DNA of 12,872 nt from contig CAJNDS010001618.1 in the NCBI GenBank assembly GCA_905221605.1, positions 1-12,872 of the forward strand. Direction: 5' to 3'. This DNA is from Symbiodinium natans (Eukaryota; Sar; Dinophyceae; Suessiales; Symbiodiniaceae). Below, piece after piece: positions 6,353-12,872 of the stretch. The translations under genes were made by a program, and so were the position numbers. Below the pieces are notes generated by a model. That model was not told the origin of the DNA and ran no database searches. It saw nothing but the letters and a program-made list of their open reading frames with translations. The first letter of the stretch is position 1; each line of letters starts with the position of its first letter.

Positions 6353-7538
6353 TCAAATGGGTACCCCCCTGGGAAACCGGGGTCCGCAAGCGGACGGTTC
6401 GCCACCCCTCAGGGTGACTATCTTCATTCCAAAGCGTAGCGGGTACTTCCTGGGCGGGAGGGCATGGCTGAGGATGTTCGGGGTTCGGGCTTTCATCAAG
6501 AGCAATAGGGAATGCTAAGACCCTGACTCAGTGCTCTTCAAATGCTTGGTTCCATGGTACTTGACTTTGCCACCAGGGCCTTTGGTATGTGTGGTGGTCT
6601 GGATATGAGCCTTTAACTGCTTCTTGGCATTCTTCCAATCCCTCAAAGGGCCACGGTTGAAGGCGCCAATTGCCCGGGAATTCGATACGATGGTCGTTCT
6701 TTTCGGTGTGGCTGATTTGAAATGAAGCATCCAAAAATCGCAGCGAAAGACCTGGGCTTCCAAACAATATGCAACAAACCCATCAATTGTTTACACTCCC
6801 GAATTTGCATGGAAGCCGCTCGGATAACCTGGGCCAGCCAGCGAAGTCGGGGATGGTGGAACATCCAGGAACCACCAGGGTTTTCGAGGACGAAAATTCC
6901 TCCGCGACAGACGCATAATAGCATCAGCAAAACGCTCCTGGCCAGTGAGGTTTGCAAATAAGGCAACGAGTTGCTGGCAGGACTCTGCAAGACAACCACT
7001 GACACAAACCCCAAGCCTCGAGACAAGGCAGTTCGATTCCCGAACGCTCCTCTTGGAGACGTCTCCAAGAGGGCACAGAAATGACCGTCGACTGGTCCCC
7101 ATATTGATCGTTGTGCTGCTGCTGCAGGTCACACCAAACCAAGCAATTATGTCGTCCTCCTTGGCCTGGAGCATTGCTGCTTTAGCCAGCCTTGGCTAAT
7201 ATAAGGCCACATCCTAGGCGCTGATTTTGCACCACCTACCTCTCGAGACTACAATGCAGCAAGGAGACCCAAAGCCCGCCGGTGTTAATAAGTCCAAATA
7301 GTTTTGTTTGTCGGGAGAGCCAGTGTAGTTCTTGATATCGAGAGGGCAACCCACAAGGCCCGAGGAAGTCATGCATCGGGTAGCCATACCCGATCCACTG
7401 AAGTATTCCAACCATGAAAACACCTCGGATATAAAAGTTTTGGGGCAGGGGGGGGGGGGTTACGTGTGTTTGGGGTTTCAAGGCACTCCGAAGAAGCCGC
7501 ACAGAGTAAGCGAGAGCCTGCTCCAAGTGAGGACCCAT
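6353..7538 (-). CDS. Cytosine-methyltransferase-like protein, six exons, of a dinoflagellate-type multicopy family
   Basis: Exons on the minus strand: 7538-7503, 7423-7269, 7190-7017, 6937-6829, 6751-6528, 6449-6353 (stop TGA at 6355-6353). Joined, they give 795 nt, or 264 residues, with no internal stop. Visible motifs: EYFSGSGMATR at 18-28, like the AdoMet-binding FxGxG of C5-cytosine methyltransferases; an acidic PLDI at 39-42; LLTPAGF at 57-63; FGVTCSS at 82-88, where the PC motif would be; LENPGG at 139-144, where ENV would be; HHPRLRW at 149-155; FWM, TPKRTT and NRG at 164-192; LKSTEKYPLRFG at 229-240. Order and spacing resemble M.HhaI (Phe18, Cys81, Glu119), but TC replaces PC, so activity is uncertain. 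From memory, proteins with these motifs are very numerous in dinoflagellates, sometimes beside retroelements. The open frame extends upstream of the chosen ATG to a stop at 7595, so a 5' part may be missing. If the splice model is wrong, this is a pseudogene with frameshifts and stops. Confidence 0.6.
6450..6527 (-). other. Intron 5, 78 bp, GT-AG
   Basis: Starts GTCAGG after ACTGA and ends CGCCCAG before GAAG. It removes an in-frame TAG at 6517-6515 and rebuilds LKSTEKYPLRFG, which matches what I remember as a conserved end of this family (LK-T--YP--FG). Confidence 0.6.
6752..6828 (-). other. Intron 4, 77 bp, GT-AG
   Basis: Starts GTTATC after GCCCAG and ends GCCCAG before GTCTTT, so the two splice junctions share the sequence GCCCAGGT. 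Removal joins RWLAQ to VFRCDFWM and returns to the frame of exons 2 and 3. Confidence 0.55.
6938..7016 (-). other. Intron 3, 79 bp, GC-AG
   Basis: Starts GCTTGG after TCGAG and ends GGCCAG before GAGCG. No GT donor gives the required frame change in this region, so a GC donor is needed; GC donors are reported for dinoflagellates. Its removal joins NCLVSR to SVLLMLL, restoring the frame that carries LENPGG. Confidence 0.55.
7191..7268 (-). other. Intron 2, 78 bp, GT-AG
   Basis: Starts GTCTCC after TTTGG and ends GCCAAG before GCTGG. It removes two in-frame stops (TAG at 7216-7214 and TAG at 7198-7196) and joins LLTPAGFG to LAKAAM in the same frame. Confidence 0.55.
7424..7502 (-). other. Intron 1, 79 bp, GT-AG
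   Basis: Starts GTGCGG after ACTCT and ends CCGAG before GTG. Both exon sides are phase 0. Without removal the frame is lost just before the EYFSG motif. A run of 12 C on the minus strand lies inside it. Confidence 0.5.
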
Positions 7539-7590
7539 GTTGTCGGCCCAGAAGATGAGAAGAATACACAGAATGAAGACCTCCGAATGG

Positions 7591-7891
7591 GTTTAGGGTT
7601 TAGAAAGGGTCAGGCTACGAGGGTTTAGGGTCGACACGGAAAGCCCTTCCCCAGGGTTTATATATGGTTTATATTGGGGTTTAGGCTACGAGGGTTTAGG
7701 GCCGACGCGGAAAGCCTTTCCCAATAAAATGCTATGGTCAGGGTTTATATAGGGTTTACATTGGGGTTGAGGGTACGAGGGTTTAGGGCCGACACGGAAA
7801 GCCCTTCCCCAATAAAATGCTATGGTCAGGGTTTATATAGGGTTTATAGTGGGGTTTAGGGTACGAGGGTTTAGGGCCGACACGGAAAGCC
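7591..7891. repeat. Degenerate telomere-like tandem repeat, about 87 bp
   Basis: The marker TACGAGGGTTTAGGG recurs at 7616, 7687, 7774 and 7862, giving periods of 71, 87 and 88 bp. Each unit has GGGTTTAGGG, CCGACACGGAAAGCC, CAATAAAATGCTATGGTCAG and TATATAGGGTTTA. It lies directly 5' of the methyltransferase-like gene (which reads leftward) and ends at the right edge of the insertion. It could hold that gene's promoter; no specific element is recognised. Confidence 0.85.
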
Positions 7892-7897
7892 GGACCG
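7892..7897. repeat. Putative target-site duplication, right (GGACCG)
   Basis: Pairs with 5288-5293. From this hexamer onward the sequence is block A again, resuming at the position equivalent to about 1551 in copy 1 with no block A sequence lost. Confidence 0.65.
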
Positions 7898-8167
7898 CCC
7901 CCGGCAGGGGGGGTCCCCGGAATCTGCCAGCCCGGGCCCCAGACCCCCCTGGGGGGTACCCCCCTGACCCCCGTAAAAAACACTAAAACACGTCAATGGT
8001 CTTGTAAGGAGATAAGGGCTGACGCCCTAGGTCTGAGGCGTAGCCAGTCACTGCCGTCTCGTCTACCGGGAGGCTTTACCCTCCCTCACCGTTCTGTGGA
8101 GACGCTCGGTCGGGGACCTCGGTCGAAGCCTCGAGCGCCCATGCCTTTGGACAGCGGCGCTCTCGGC
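7892..8167 (+). repeat. Block A copy 2 (right part, including its tail)
   Basis: GGACCGCCCCCGGCAG through the hairpin-rich tail (first stem AGGGC at 8015-8019) to CTCGGC at 8167. Here the tail is not followed by AG and a telomeric array as at 1836 and 9527. It joins directly to the interior of another block A copy. Confidence 0.88.
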
Positions 8168-9526
8168 TTGCAATACCAAGAACCCACATTTTCGGGCTTG
8201 AAAGGGCAGCAAAAACGGTCGGGAGTAGCAGGGCCTCGGCCGGCCCTGCTTTTTGAAATGGAAAACCGTCGATTTGCAATACTAAAAAACCCACATTTTC
8301 TTACGCGTCTGGGCAAATGAGACCCTGTCAGCTCAGGCCCCAGGAAGCCCCTCTGGGAGGCCGGAACCCTAGCCTGGCGGGTGGGGAGGCCTCATAAATC
8401 CAAAACTGCGCCCTCCGGCCCCCCCTTGAGAGGGAAAGTTTGCCTCCAAAAACACCCCAAATGAGGGGGACCCCAGGATCGGCCCGGGCCCCAGTTAAAA
8501 ATGCGATTTTTTAGTACTGAAATCGACGGCTCTGGGTGGTCTCTCGTTTTCTGGATTTTTGACCAAAACCGAGCCTTCACCGGCTTCGGGATTTCAAGTT
8601 TTTCAAGGTTCTTCAAGGTTTTTCAGAATTTTTCAGTGTTTTTTTAAGGTTTTTCAATGTTTTTCAGGATATTTCAGAGTTTGTAACCCTCAATTCTGAT
8701 GGAGGGCCGCCCCCGCGACCTTTTCACAGCCTAGTTTTGGTCAAGGGGGGGTTGTGTTTTTCAATTTTAAAGGCAAAATAGTCTTCTGAGACCCCCCCTA
8801 GCCTCAAACTCCGACCCCCCCTTGAAAGGGAAAGTTTGCCTCCAAAAACACCCCAAATGAGGGGGACCCAGGATCGGCCCGGGTCCCAGTTAAAAATGCG
8901 ATTGGCAAGTACTGAAATCGACGGCTCTGGGTGGTCTCTCGTGTTCTGGATTTTTGACCAAAACCGAGCGAATTCTTGGGAGGGGGTGTCAGGGGGTCTG
9001 AGGGGGGTCCCAAGGGGGTGGGGGGGGGGTCCAGAAAGGCCCGTCTGTTTGAGGTAACAAATCTAGGGGGGTTCCAGGTCCCAGGCGGTCCAGGGGGTCG
9101 CAGGGGGCTCCCAGGGGGGTCCCAGGGGGGTCCCAAGGGGGGTCCCAGAGGGGTCCCAGGGGGGTCCCAGCCCACAAAGTGTCGAAAGGCACCCAAAAAC
9201 AACGATCGGAGGCAAAATCGCTGCAGGAGCCCCCCTGGACCGCCCCCGGCAGCGGGGGTCCCCGGAATCTGCCAGCCCGGGCCCCAGACCCCCGCGGGGG
9301 GTACCCCCCTGACCCCCGTAAAAAACACTAAAACACATCAATGGTCGTAGGTTTGGGGTCCTAATTACATTAGGGCTGACGCCCTAGGTCTGAGGCGTAG
9401 CCAGTCACTGCCGTCTCGTCTACCGGGAGGCTTTACCCTCCCTCACCGTTCTGTGGAGACGCTCGGTCGGGGACCTCGGTCGAAGCCTCGAGCGCCCATG
9501 CATATCTTCAGCGGCGCTCTCGGCAG
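8168..9526 (+). repeat. Subtelomeric repeat block A, copy 3 (5'-truncated)
   Basis: Begins at TGCAATACC, equivalent to 4217 in copy 2, so a telomeric array, the boundary element and about 150 further bp are missing. The remainder matches copy 2 almost base for base. Exceptions include CGATTGGCAAGTAC instead of CGATTTTTTAGTAC in the second AAATCGA core (8891-8923). The 11-bp tandem repeat is short (9108-9171). AAATCGA elements are at 8263-8300 (minus), 8495-8529 and 8891-8923 (plus). The tail runs 9372-9526. Confidence 0.9.
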
Positions 9527-9945
9527 TTTAGGGTTTAGGGTTTAGGGTTTAGGGTTTAGGGTTTAGGGTTTAGGGTTTAGGGTTTAGGGTTTAGGGTTTA
9601 GGGTTTAGGGTTTAGGGTTTAGGGTTAGGTTTAGGGTTTAGGGTTTAGGGTTTAGGGTTTAGGGTTTAGGGTTTAGGGTTTAGGGTTTAGGGTTAGGGTA
9701 GGGGTTTAGGGTTTAGGGTTTAGGGTTTAGGGTTTAGGGTTTAGGGTTTAGGGTTTAGGGTTTAGGGTTTAGGGTTTAGGGTTTAGGGTTTAGGGTTTAG
9801 GGTTTAGGGTTTAGGGTTTAGGGTTTAGGGTTTAGGGTTTAGGGTTTAGGGTTTAGGGTTTAGGGTTTAGGGTTTAGGGTTTAGGGTTTAGGGTTTAGGG
9901 TTTAGGGTTTAGGGTTTAGGGTTTAGGGTTTAGGGTTTAGGGTTT
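9527..9945 (+). repeat. Telomeric TTTAGGG array 4 (longest)
   Basis: About 59 heptamers over 419 bp, G-rich strand on plus. Two irregular patches (GGGTTAGGTTTAGGG near 9622 and GGGTTAGGGTAGGGG near 9690) divide a very regular array; the last 240 bp are perfect. Confidence 0.98.
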
Positions 9946-10060
9946 GCTCACTGAAGCGACGCGCCTCGACCCAAGGGGTCGTGGGCGGCGCGTCGCGCGA
10001 AAGCTAAAACCCCACCCCAAGACCACCCAAACCTTACTCTATTAGGGTTTAGGGTTTTTT
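9946..10060 (+). other. Array-exit boundary element, block C
   Basis: GCGACGCGCC and GGCGCGTCGC form a perfect 10-bp inverted repeat around a second hairpin CGACCC-aag-GGGTCG. Then come AAAACCCCACCCCAAGACCACCC and telomeric heptamers running into a T-run. It is the third version of the same layout as 130-240 and 2013-2120. Confidence 0.75.
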
Positions 10061-10140
10061 TTTTTTGATAGTTCTCTCGTTGCTTTGTATTCTCTGCTGT
10101 AGTTGTGGGTTGTTTTAATATAAATCAAAAGGAAAAGTAA

Positions 10141-11136
10141 AGCAGGGGGCAACAGTCTGCTTATACGTTGTGTTTTCACGCCCGAGTAGGCCCGGCTGGG
10201 AGCACCGATTCCGCGCTCGGGGCCGCGGCGCCATCGCTCGCTGTCACTGCGTTCCGTGGCGCCGCTGTGTACAAGAACGCTTCTTGTTCTCTCGTTGCTT
10301 TTGTATTCTCTGCTGTAGTGGATATCTTGATAAAAATCATAAACGTTTTACCCCAACATTTTAAAAGGGCCACAAGAGTACCAGAAAGCACCCACGAGGC
10401 CCCAAGAGCCACCAAAAACCTTCAAAAGGCCCCCTAGAAGAAGGGGACCTCCGGCATTTGCTCGGGTCCGCAATGAAAAATGCTATGATTTAGCACCCAA
10501 ATCGATGGTGTTGGTCACAACGAAGAGTAAAGCAGGGGGCAACAGTCTGCTTATACGTTGTGTTTTTACGCCCGAGTAGGCCCGGCTGGGAGCACCGATT
10601 CCGCGCTCGGGGCCGCGGCGCCATCGCTCGTTGTCACTGCGCTCCGTGGCGCCGCTGTGTACAAGAACGCTTCTTGTTCTCTCGCTGCTTTTGTATTATC
10701 TGCTGTAGTGAATATTTTAATATAAATCATAAACGTTTTACCCCAACATTTTAAAAGGGCCACAAGAGTACCAGAAAGCACCCACGAGGCCCCAAGAGCC
10801 ACCAAAAACCTTCAAAAGGCCCCCTAGAAGAAGGGGACCTCCGGCATTTGCTCGGGTCCGCAATGAAAAATGCTATGATTTAGCACCCAAATCGATGGTG
10901 TTGGTCACAACGAAGAGTAAAGCAGGGGGCAACAGTCTGCTTATACGTTGTGTTTTTACGCCCGAGTAGGCCCGGCTGGGAGCACCGATTCCGCGCTCGG
11001 CGCCGCGGCGCCATCGCTCGTTGTCACTGCGCTCCGTGGCGCCGCTGTGTACAAGAACGCTTCTTGTTCTCTCGTTGCTTTTGTATTATCTGCTGTAGTG
11101 AATATTTTAATATAAATCATAAACGTTTTACCCCAA
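10141..11136 (+). repeat. 390-bp tandem repeat, two full units and a partial third
   Basis: AGCAGGGGGCAACAGTCTGC recurs at 10141, 10531 and 10921, exactly 390 bp apart. Units differ at few positions. Each has a 9-bp hairpin GCGGCGCCA / TGGCGCCGC (first at 10225-10265) and, 5 bp later, ACAAGAA-cgc-TTCTTGT (10271-10287). The second half of each full unit is an AAATCGA element (cores 10470-10509 and 10860-10899). The third unit departs after CCCCAA at about 11136. Confidence 0.93.
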
Positions 11137-11139
11137 AAG

Positions 11140-11296
11140 GCACCAAAGGCTTCAAAAGGCCACCAGGAGCCACCAAAAGGCTCGAAAAGGCTTGAAAAGC
11201 TTCAAAAAGATTCAAAAAGCCCTCTAAAGAAGGGACCCAGGATCTGCCCTGGCCCGCAATGAAAAGTGCAATTTTTTAGTATTGAAATCGATGGTT
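11140..11296 (+). repeat. Dispersed AAATCGA element, third block C copy
   Basis: CACCAAAAGGCTCGAAAAGG and further CTTCAAAA units lead into TCTAAAGAAGGGACCCAGG, then CCGCAATGAAAAGTGCAATT, TTTTAGTATTGAAATCGATGG. It is the copy closest to a family consensus and is also the nearest match to the one inside the reversed array at 12140. Confidence 0.75.
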
Positions 11297-11298
11297 TT

Positions 11299-11546
11299 AA
11301 CTGTCCGGGAGGAGCCCAAAAAGGCTTAGAAACTGTCCGGGAGGAGCCCGAAAAGCTCAGCAACTGTCCGGGAGGAGCCTAAAAAGGCCCGGGAGGAGCC
11401 CAAAAAGGCCCCAGAAACTCCGGGAGGAGCCCAAAAAGGCTCAGAAACTGTCCGGGAAAACAGAAACTGTCCGGGAGCCCAAAAAAGCGCAGAAACTGTC
11501 CGGGAGGAGCCCAAAAAGGCGCAGAAATGGTCCGGGAGGAGCAGGG
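11299..11546 (+). repeat. 32-bp tandem repeat AACTGTCCGGGAGGAGCCC...
   Basis: About eight units at 31-32 bp spacing (11299, 11331, 11362 and on), each with AACTGTCCGGGAGGAGCCC followed by AAAAAGGCTCAGA. Central units are shortened or lack the AACTGT lead. It stops at the start of the TCCTAAA array. Confidence 0.9.
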
Positions 11547-11548
11547 GA

Positions 11549-12137
11549 CCCTAAATCCTAAATCCTAAATCCTAAATCCTAAATCCTAAATCCTAAATCC
11601 TAAATCCTAAATCCTAAATCCTAAATCCTAAATCCTAAATCCTAAATCCTAAATCCTAAATCCTACATCCTAAATCCTACATCCTAAACCCTAAATCCTA
11701 AATCCTAAATCCTAAATCCTAAATCCTAAATCCTAAATCCTAAATCCTAAATCCTAAATCCTAAATCCTAAATCCTAATCCTAAATCCTAAATCCTAAAT
11801 CCTAAATCCTGAATCCTAAATACTAAATCCTAAATCCTAAATCCTAATCCTAATCCTAAATCCTAAATCCTGATTTCTAAATCCTAAATCCTAAATCCTA
11901 AATCCTAAACCCTAAATCCTAAATCCTAAATCCTAAATACTAAATCCTAAATACTAAATCCTAAATCCTAAATCCTAAATCCTAAATCCTAAATCCGAAA
12001 TCCTAAATCCTAAATCCTAAATCCTAAATCCTAAATCCTAAATCCCAAATCCCAAATCATAAATCCTAAATCCTAAATCCTAAATCCTAAATCCTAAATC
12101 CTAAAACCTAAATCCTAAACCCTAAATCCTAAATGCT
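11549..12137 (-). repeat. Variant telomeric array TCCTAAA, left segment
   Basis: About 80 units of TCCTAAA, the complement of TTTAGGA: one base from the canonical heptamer, with the C-rich-type strand on plus. Occasional units are canonical CCCTAAA (near 11690, 11905 and 12118) and others are TACTAAA, TCCGAAA or shortened. The orientation is opposite to arrays 1-4. Confidence 0.95.
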
Positions 12138-12253
12138 AAAAGTCTTCAAAACGCTCTCTAAAGGAGGGGGGACCAGCATCGGCCCTGGCCGCAAGGAAAA
12201 GTGCGATTTGTTATTTACGAAATCGAGGTGGTGGGCCCCCCCTCAATTTGCCA
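12138..12253 (+). repeat. Dispersed AAATCGA element inside the TCCTAAA array
   Basis: GTCTTCAAAACGCTCTCTAA, AGGAGGGGGGACCAGCATCG, then CCGCAAGGAAAAGTGCGATT, TGTTATTTACGAAATCGAGG, breaking the array in two. The TCCTAAA array resumes at about 12254, irregular for the first 130 bp. Confidence 0.75.
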
Positions 12254-12770
12254 TAAATCCTAAATCCAAATCCTAAATCTAAATCCTAAAAATCCTTAAA
12301 TCCTAAATCCTAAATCCTAAATCCTTAAAATCTAAACCTAATATTTTTACTAAAATCCTGAAATCCCTAAATCCTAAAATGTAAATCCTAAATCCTAAAT
12401 CCTAAATCCTAAATCCTAAATCCTAAAATCCTAAATCCTAAATCCTAAATCCTAAATCCTAAATCCTAAATCCTAAATCCTAAATCCTAAATCCTAAATC
12501 CTAAATCCTAAATCCTAATTCCTAAATCCTAAATCCTAAATCCTAAATCCTAAATCCTAAATCCTAAATCCTAAATCCTAATCCTAAATCCTAAATCCTA
12601 AATCCTAAATCCTAAATCCTAAATCCTAAATCCTAAATCCTAAGTCCTAAATCCTAAATCCTAAATCCTAAATCCTAAATCCTAAATCCTAATCCTAAAT
12701 CCTAAATCCTAAATCCTAAATCCTAAATCCTAAATCCTAAATCCTAAATCCTAAATCCTAAATCCTAATT
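12254..12770 (-). repeat. Variant telomeric array TCCTAAA, right segment
   Basis: About 70 units. The first part, to about 12380, is scrambled by single-base indels (TCCAAATCC, AAATCCTTAAA); the rest is regular with a few lost bases or TTCCTAA variants. Confidence 0.95.
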
Positions 12771-12872
12771 TTTAAATTGGAAGGATGGGGGTCTAGGCTT
12801 TAGGGTAATACAATATGCTTTAGGGCTGTACGCCCTGTTCCCTCTTTCAAAGCTGTGAGGAGTGCGTTACGG
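12771..12872 (+). other. Start of a tail-like element, cut by window edge
   Basis: Non-repetitive sequence with AGGGC-tgtac-GCCCT at 12822-12836. This resembles the first stem of the block A tail (AGGGC-tgac-GCCCT at 1681). Too little remains to tell whether the later stems follow. No gene is seen. Confidence 0.4.

Larger units (their letters stand above)
9946..11548 (+). repeat. Subtelomeric repeat block C
   Basis: Boundary element, a decayed partial copy of the 390-bp repeat (about 10068-10130), the 390-bp tandem repeat, a third AAATCGA element, and a 32-bp tandem repeat. It has no A/B-type tail: it runs straight into the reversed telomere-variant array. Open frames up to 89 codons recur in each 390-bp unit, but they carry no recognised motif and I do not call them. 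Confidence 0.85.

Noticed and set aside
7028-7046. GTTCGATTCCCG, like the B box or T arm of a tRNA
   Set aside because: The flanking bases do not form a T-arm stem, there is no acceptor or anticodon arm around it, and it lies inside exon 3 of the gene on the other strand.
6515-7423. Reading the methyltransferase-like region as a frameshifted pseudogene
   Set aside because: Five segments of nearly equal length with splice-like ends explain all the frame changes and internal stops at once. Random decay would not be expected to do so. It stays the fallback if splicing is disproved.
5294-7891. Terminal inverted repeats or long terminal repeats bounding the insertion
   Set aside because: Comparing the two ends (TTTCGCAAG on the left; GGCTTTCCG read inward from the right) shows only a weak chance likeness, and no long direct repeat was seen at the ends.
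11299-11546. Possible CRISPR-like array of 32-bp repeats
   Set aside because: The units are directly abutting with no unique spacers, in a eukaryotic subtelomeric setting. It is an ordinary tandem repeat.

Overview
The window is eukaryotic and subtelomeric. Long arrays of the heptamer TTTAGGG (plant/alveolate type) alternate with GC-rich, internally repetitive blocks that hold almost no believable coding sequence. One gene is supported: a six-exon reading frame on the minus strand (7538 to 6353) with a cytosine-methyltransferase-like motif order. It belongs, from memory of such sequences, to a family that is very abundant in dinoflagellate genomes. Its five inferred introns are 77-79 bp, all end in AG followed by G, and one starts with GC. 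AG|G acceptors and GC donors are known dinoflagellate habits. A dinoflagellate, or at least an alveolate-type alga, is therefore my best guess; the telomere repeat alone would also fit plants, other algae and apicomplexans.

Layout: telomeric array (1-129); repeat block A copy 1 (130-1835); telomeric array (1836-2012); a different block B (2013-3832); telomeric array (3833-3957); block A copy 2 (3958-5293, resuming at 7892 and ending at 8167), split by a 2.6-kb insertion (5294-7891) flanked by GGACCG; a 5'-truncated block A copy 3 (8168-9526) fused directly to copy 2; the longest telomeric array (9527-9945); block C (9946-11548) with a 390-bp tandem repeat and a 32-bp tandem repeat; then about 1.2 kb of TCCTAAA, a one-base telomere variant in the opposite orientation (11549-12770); and a short tail reaching the window end.

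The 2.6-kb insertion has three parts: an AT-rich palindrome cluster (5294-5860), the spliced methyltransferase-like gene, and a degenerate telomere-like tandem repeat of about 87 bp at its right edge (7591-7891).

Three features recur across blocks that otherwise look unrelated. Each telomeric array is followed by a GC-rich hairpin boundary of about 110 bp. Each array after the first is preceded by a hairpin-rich tail (A and B types, with stems that differ in sequence but still pair). A roughly 100-150-bp dispersed element with a core reading about GAAAAnTGCGATTTTTTAGT followed by AAATCGA occurs about sixteen times on both strands. Most long open frames in the window are translations of 11-bp or 16-bp G/C-rich tandem repeats and are not genes.
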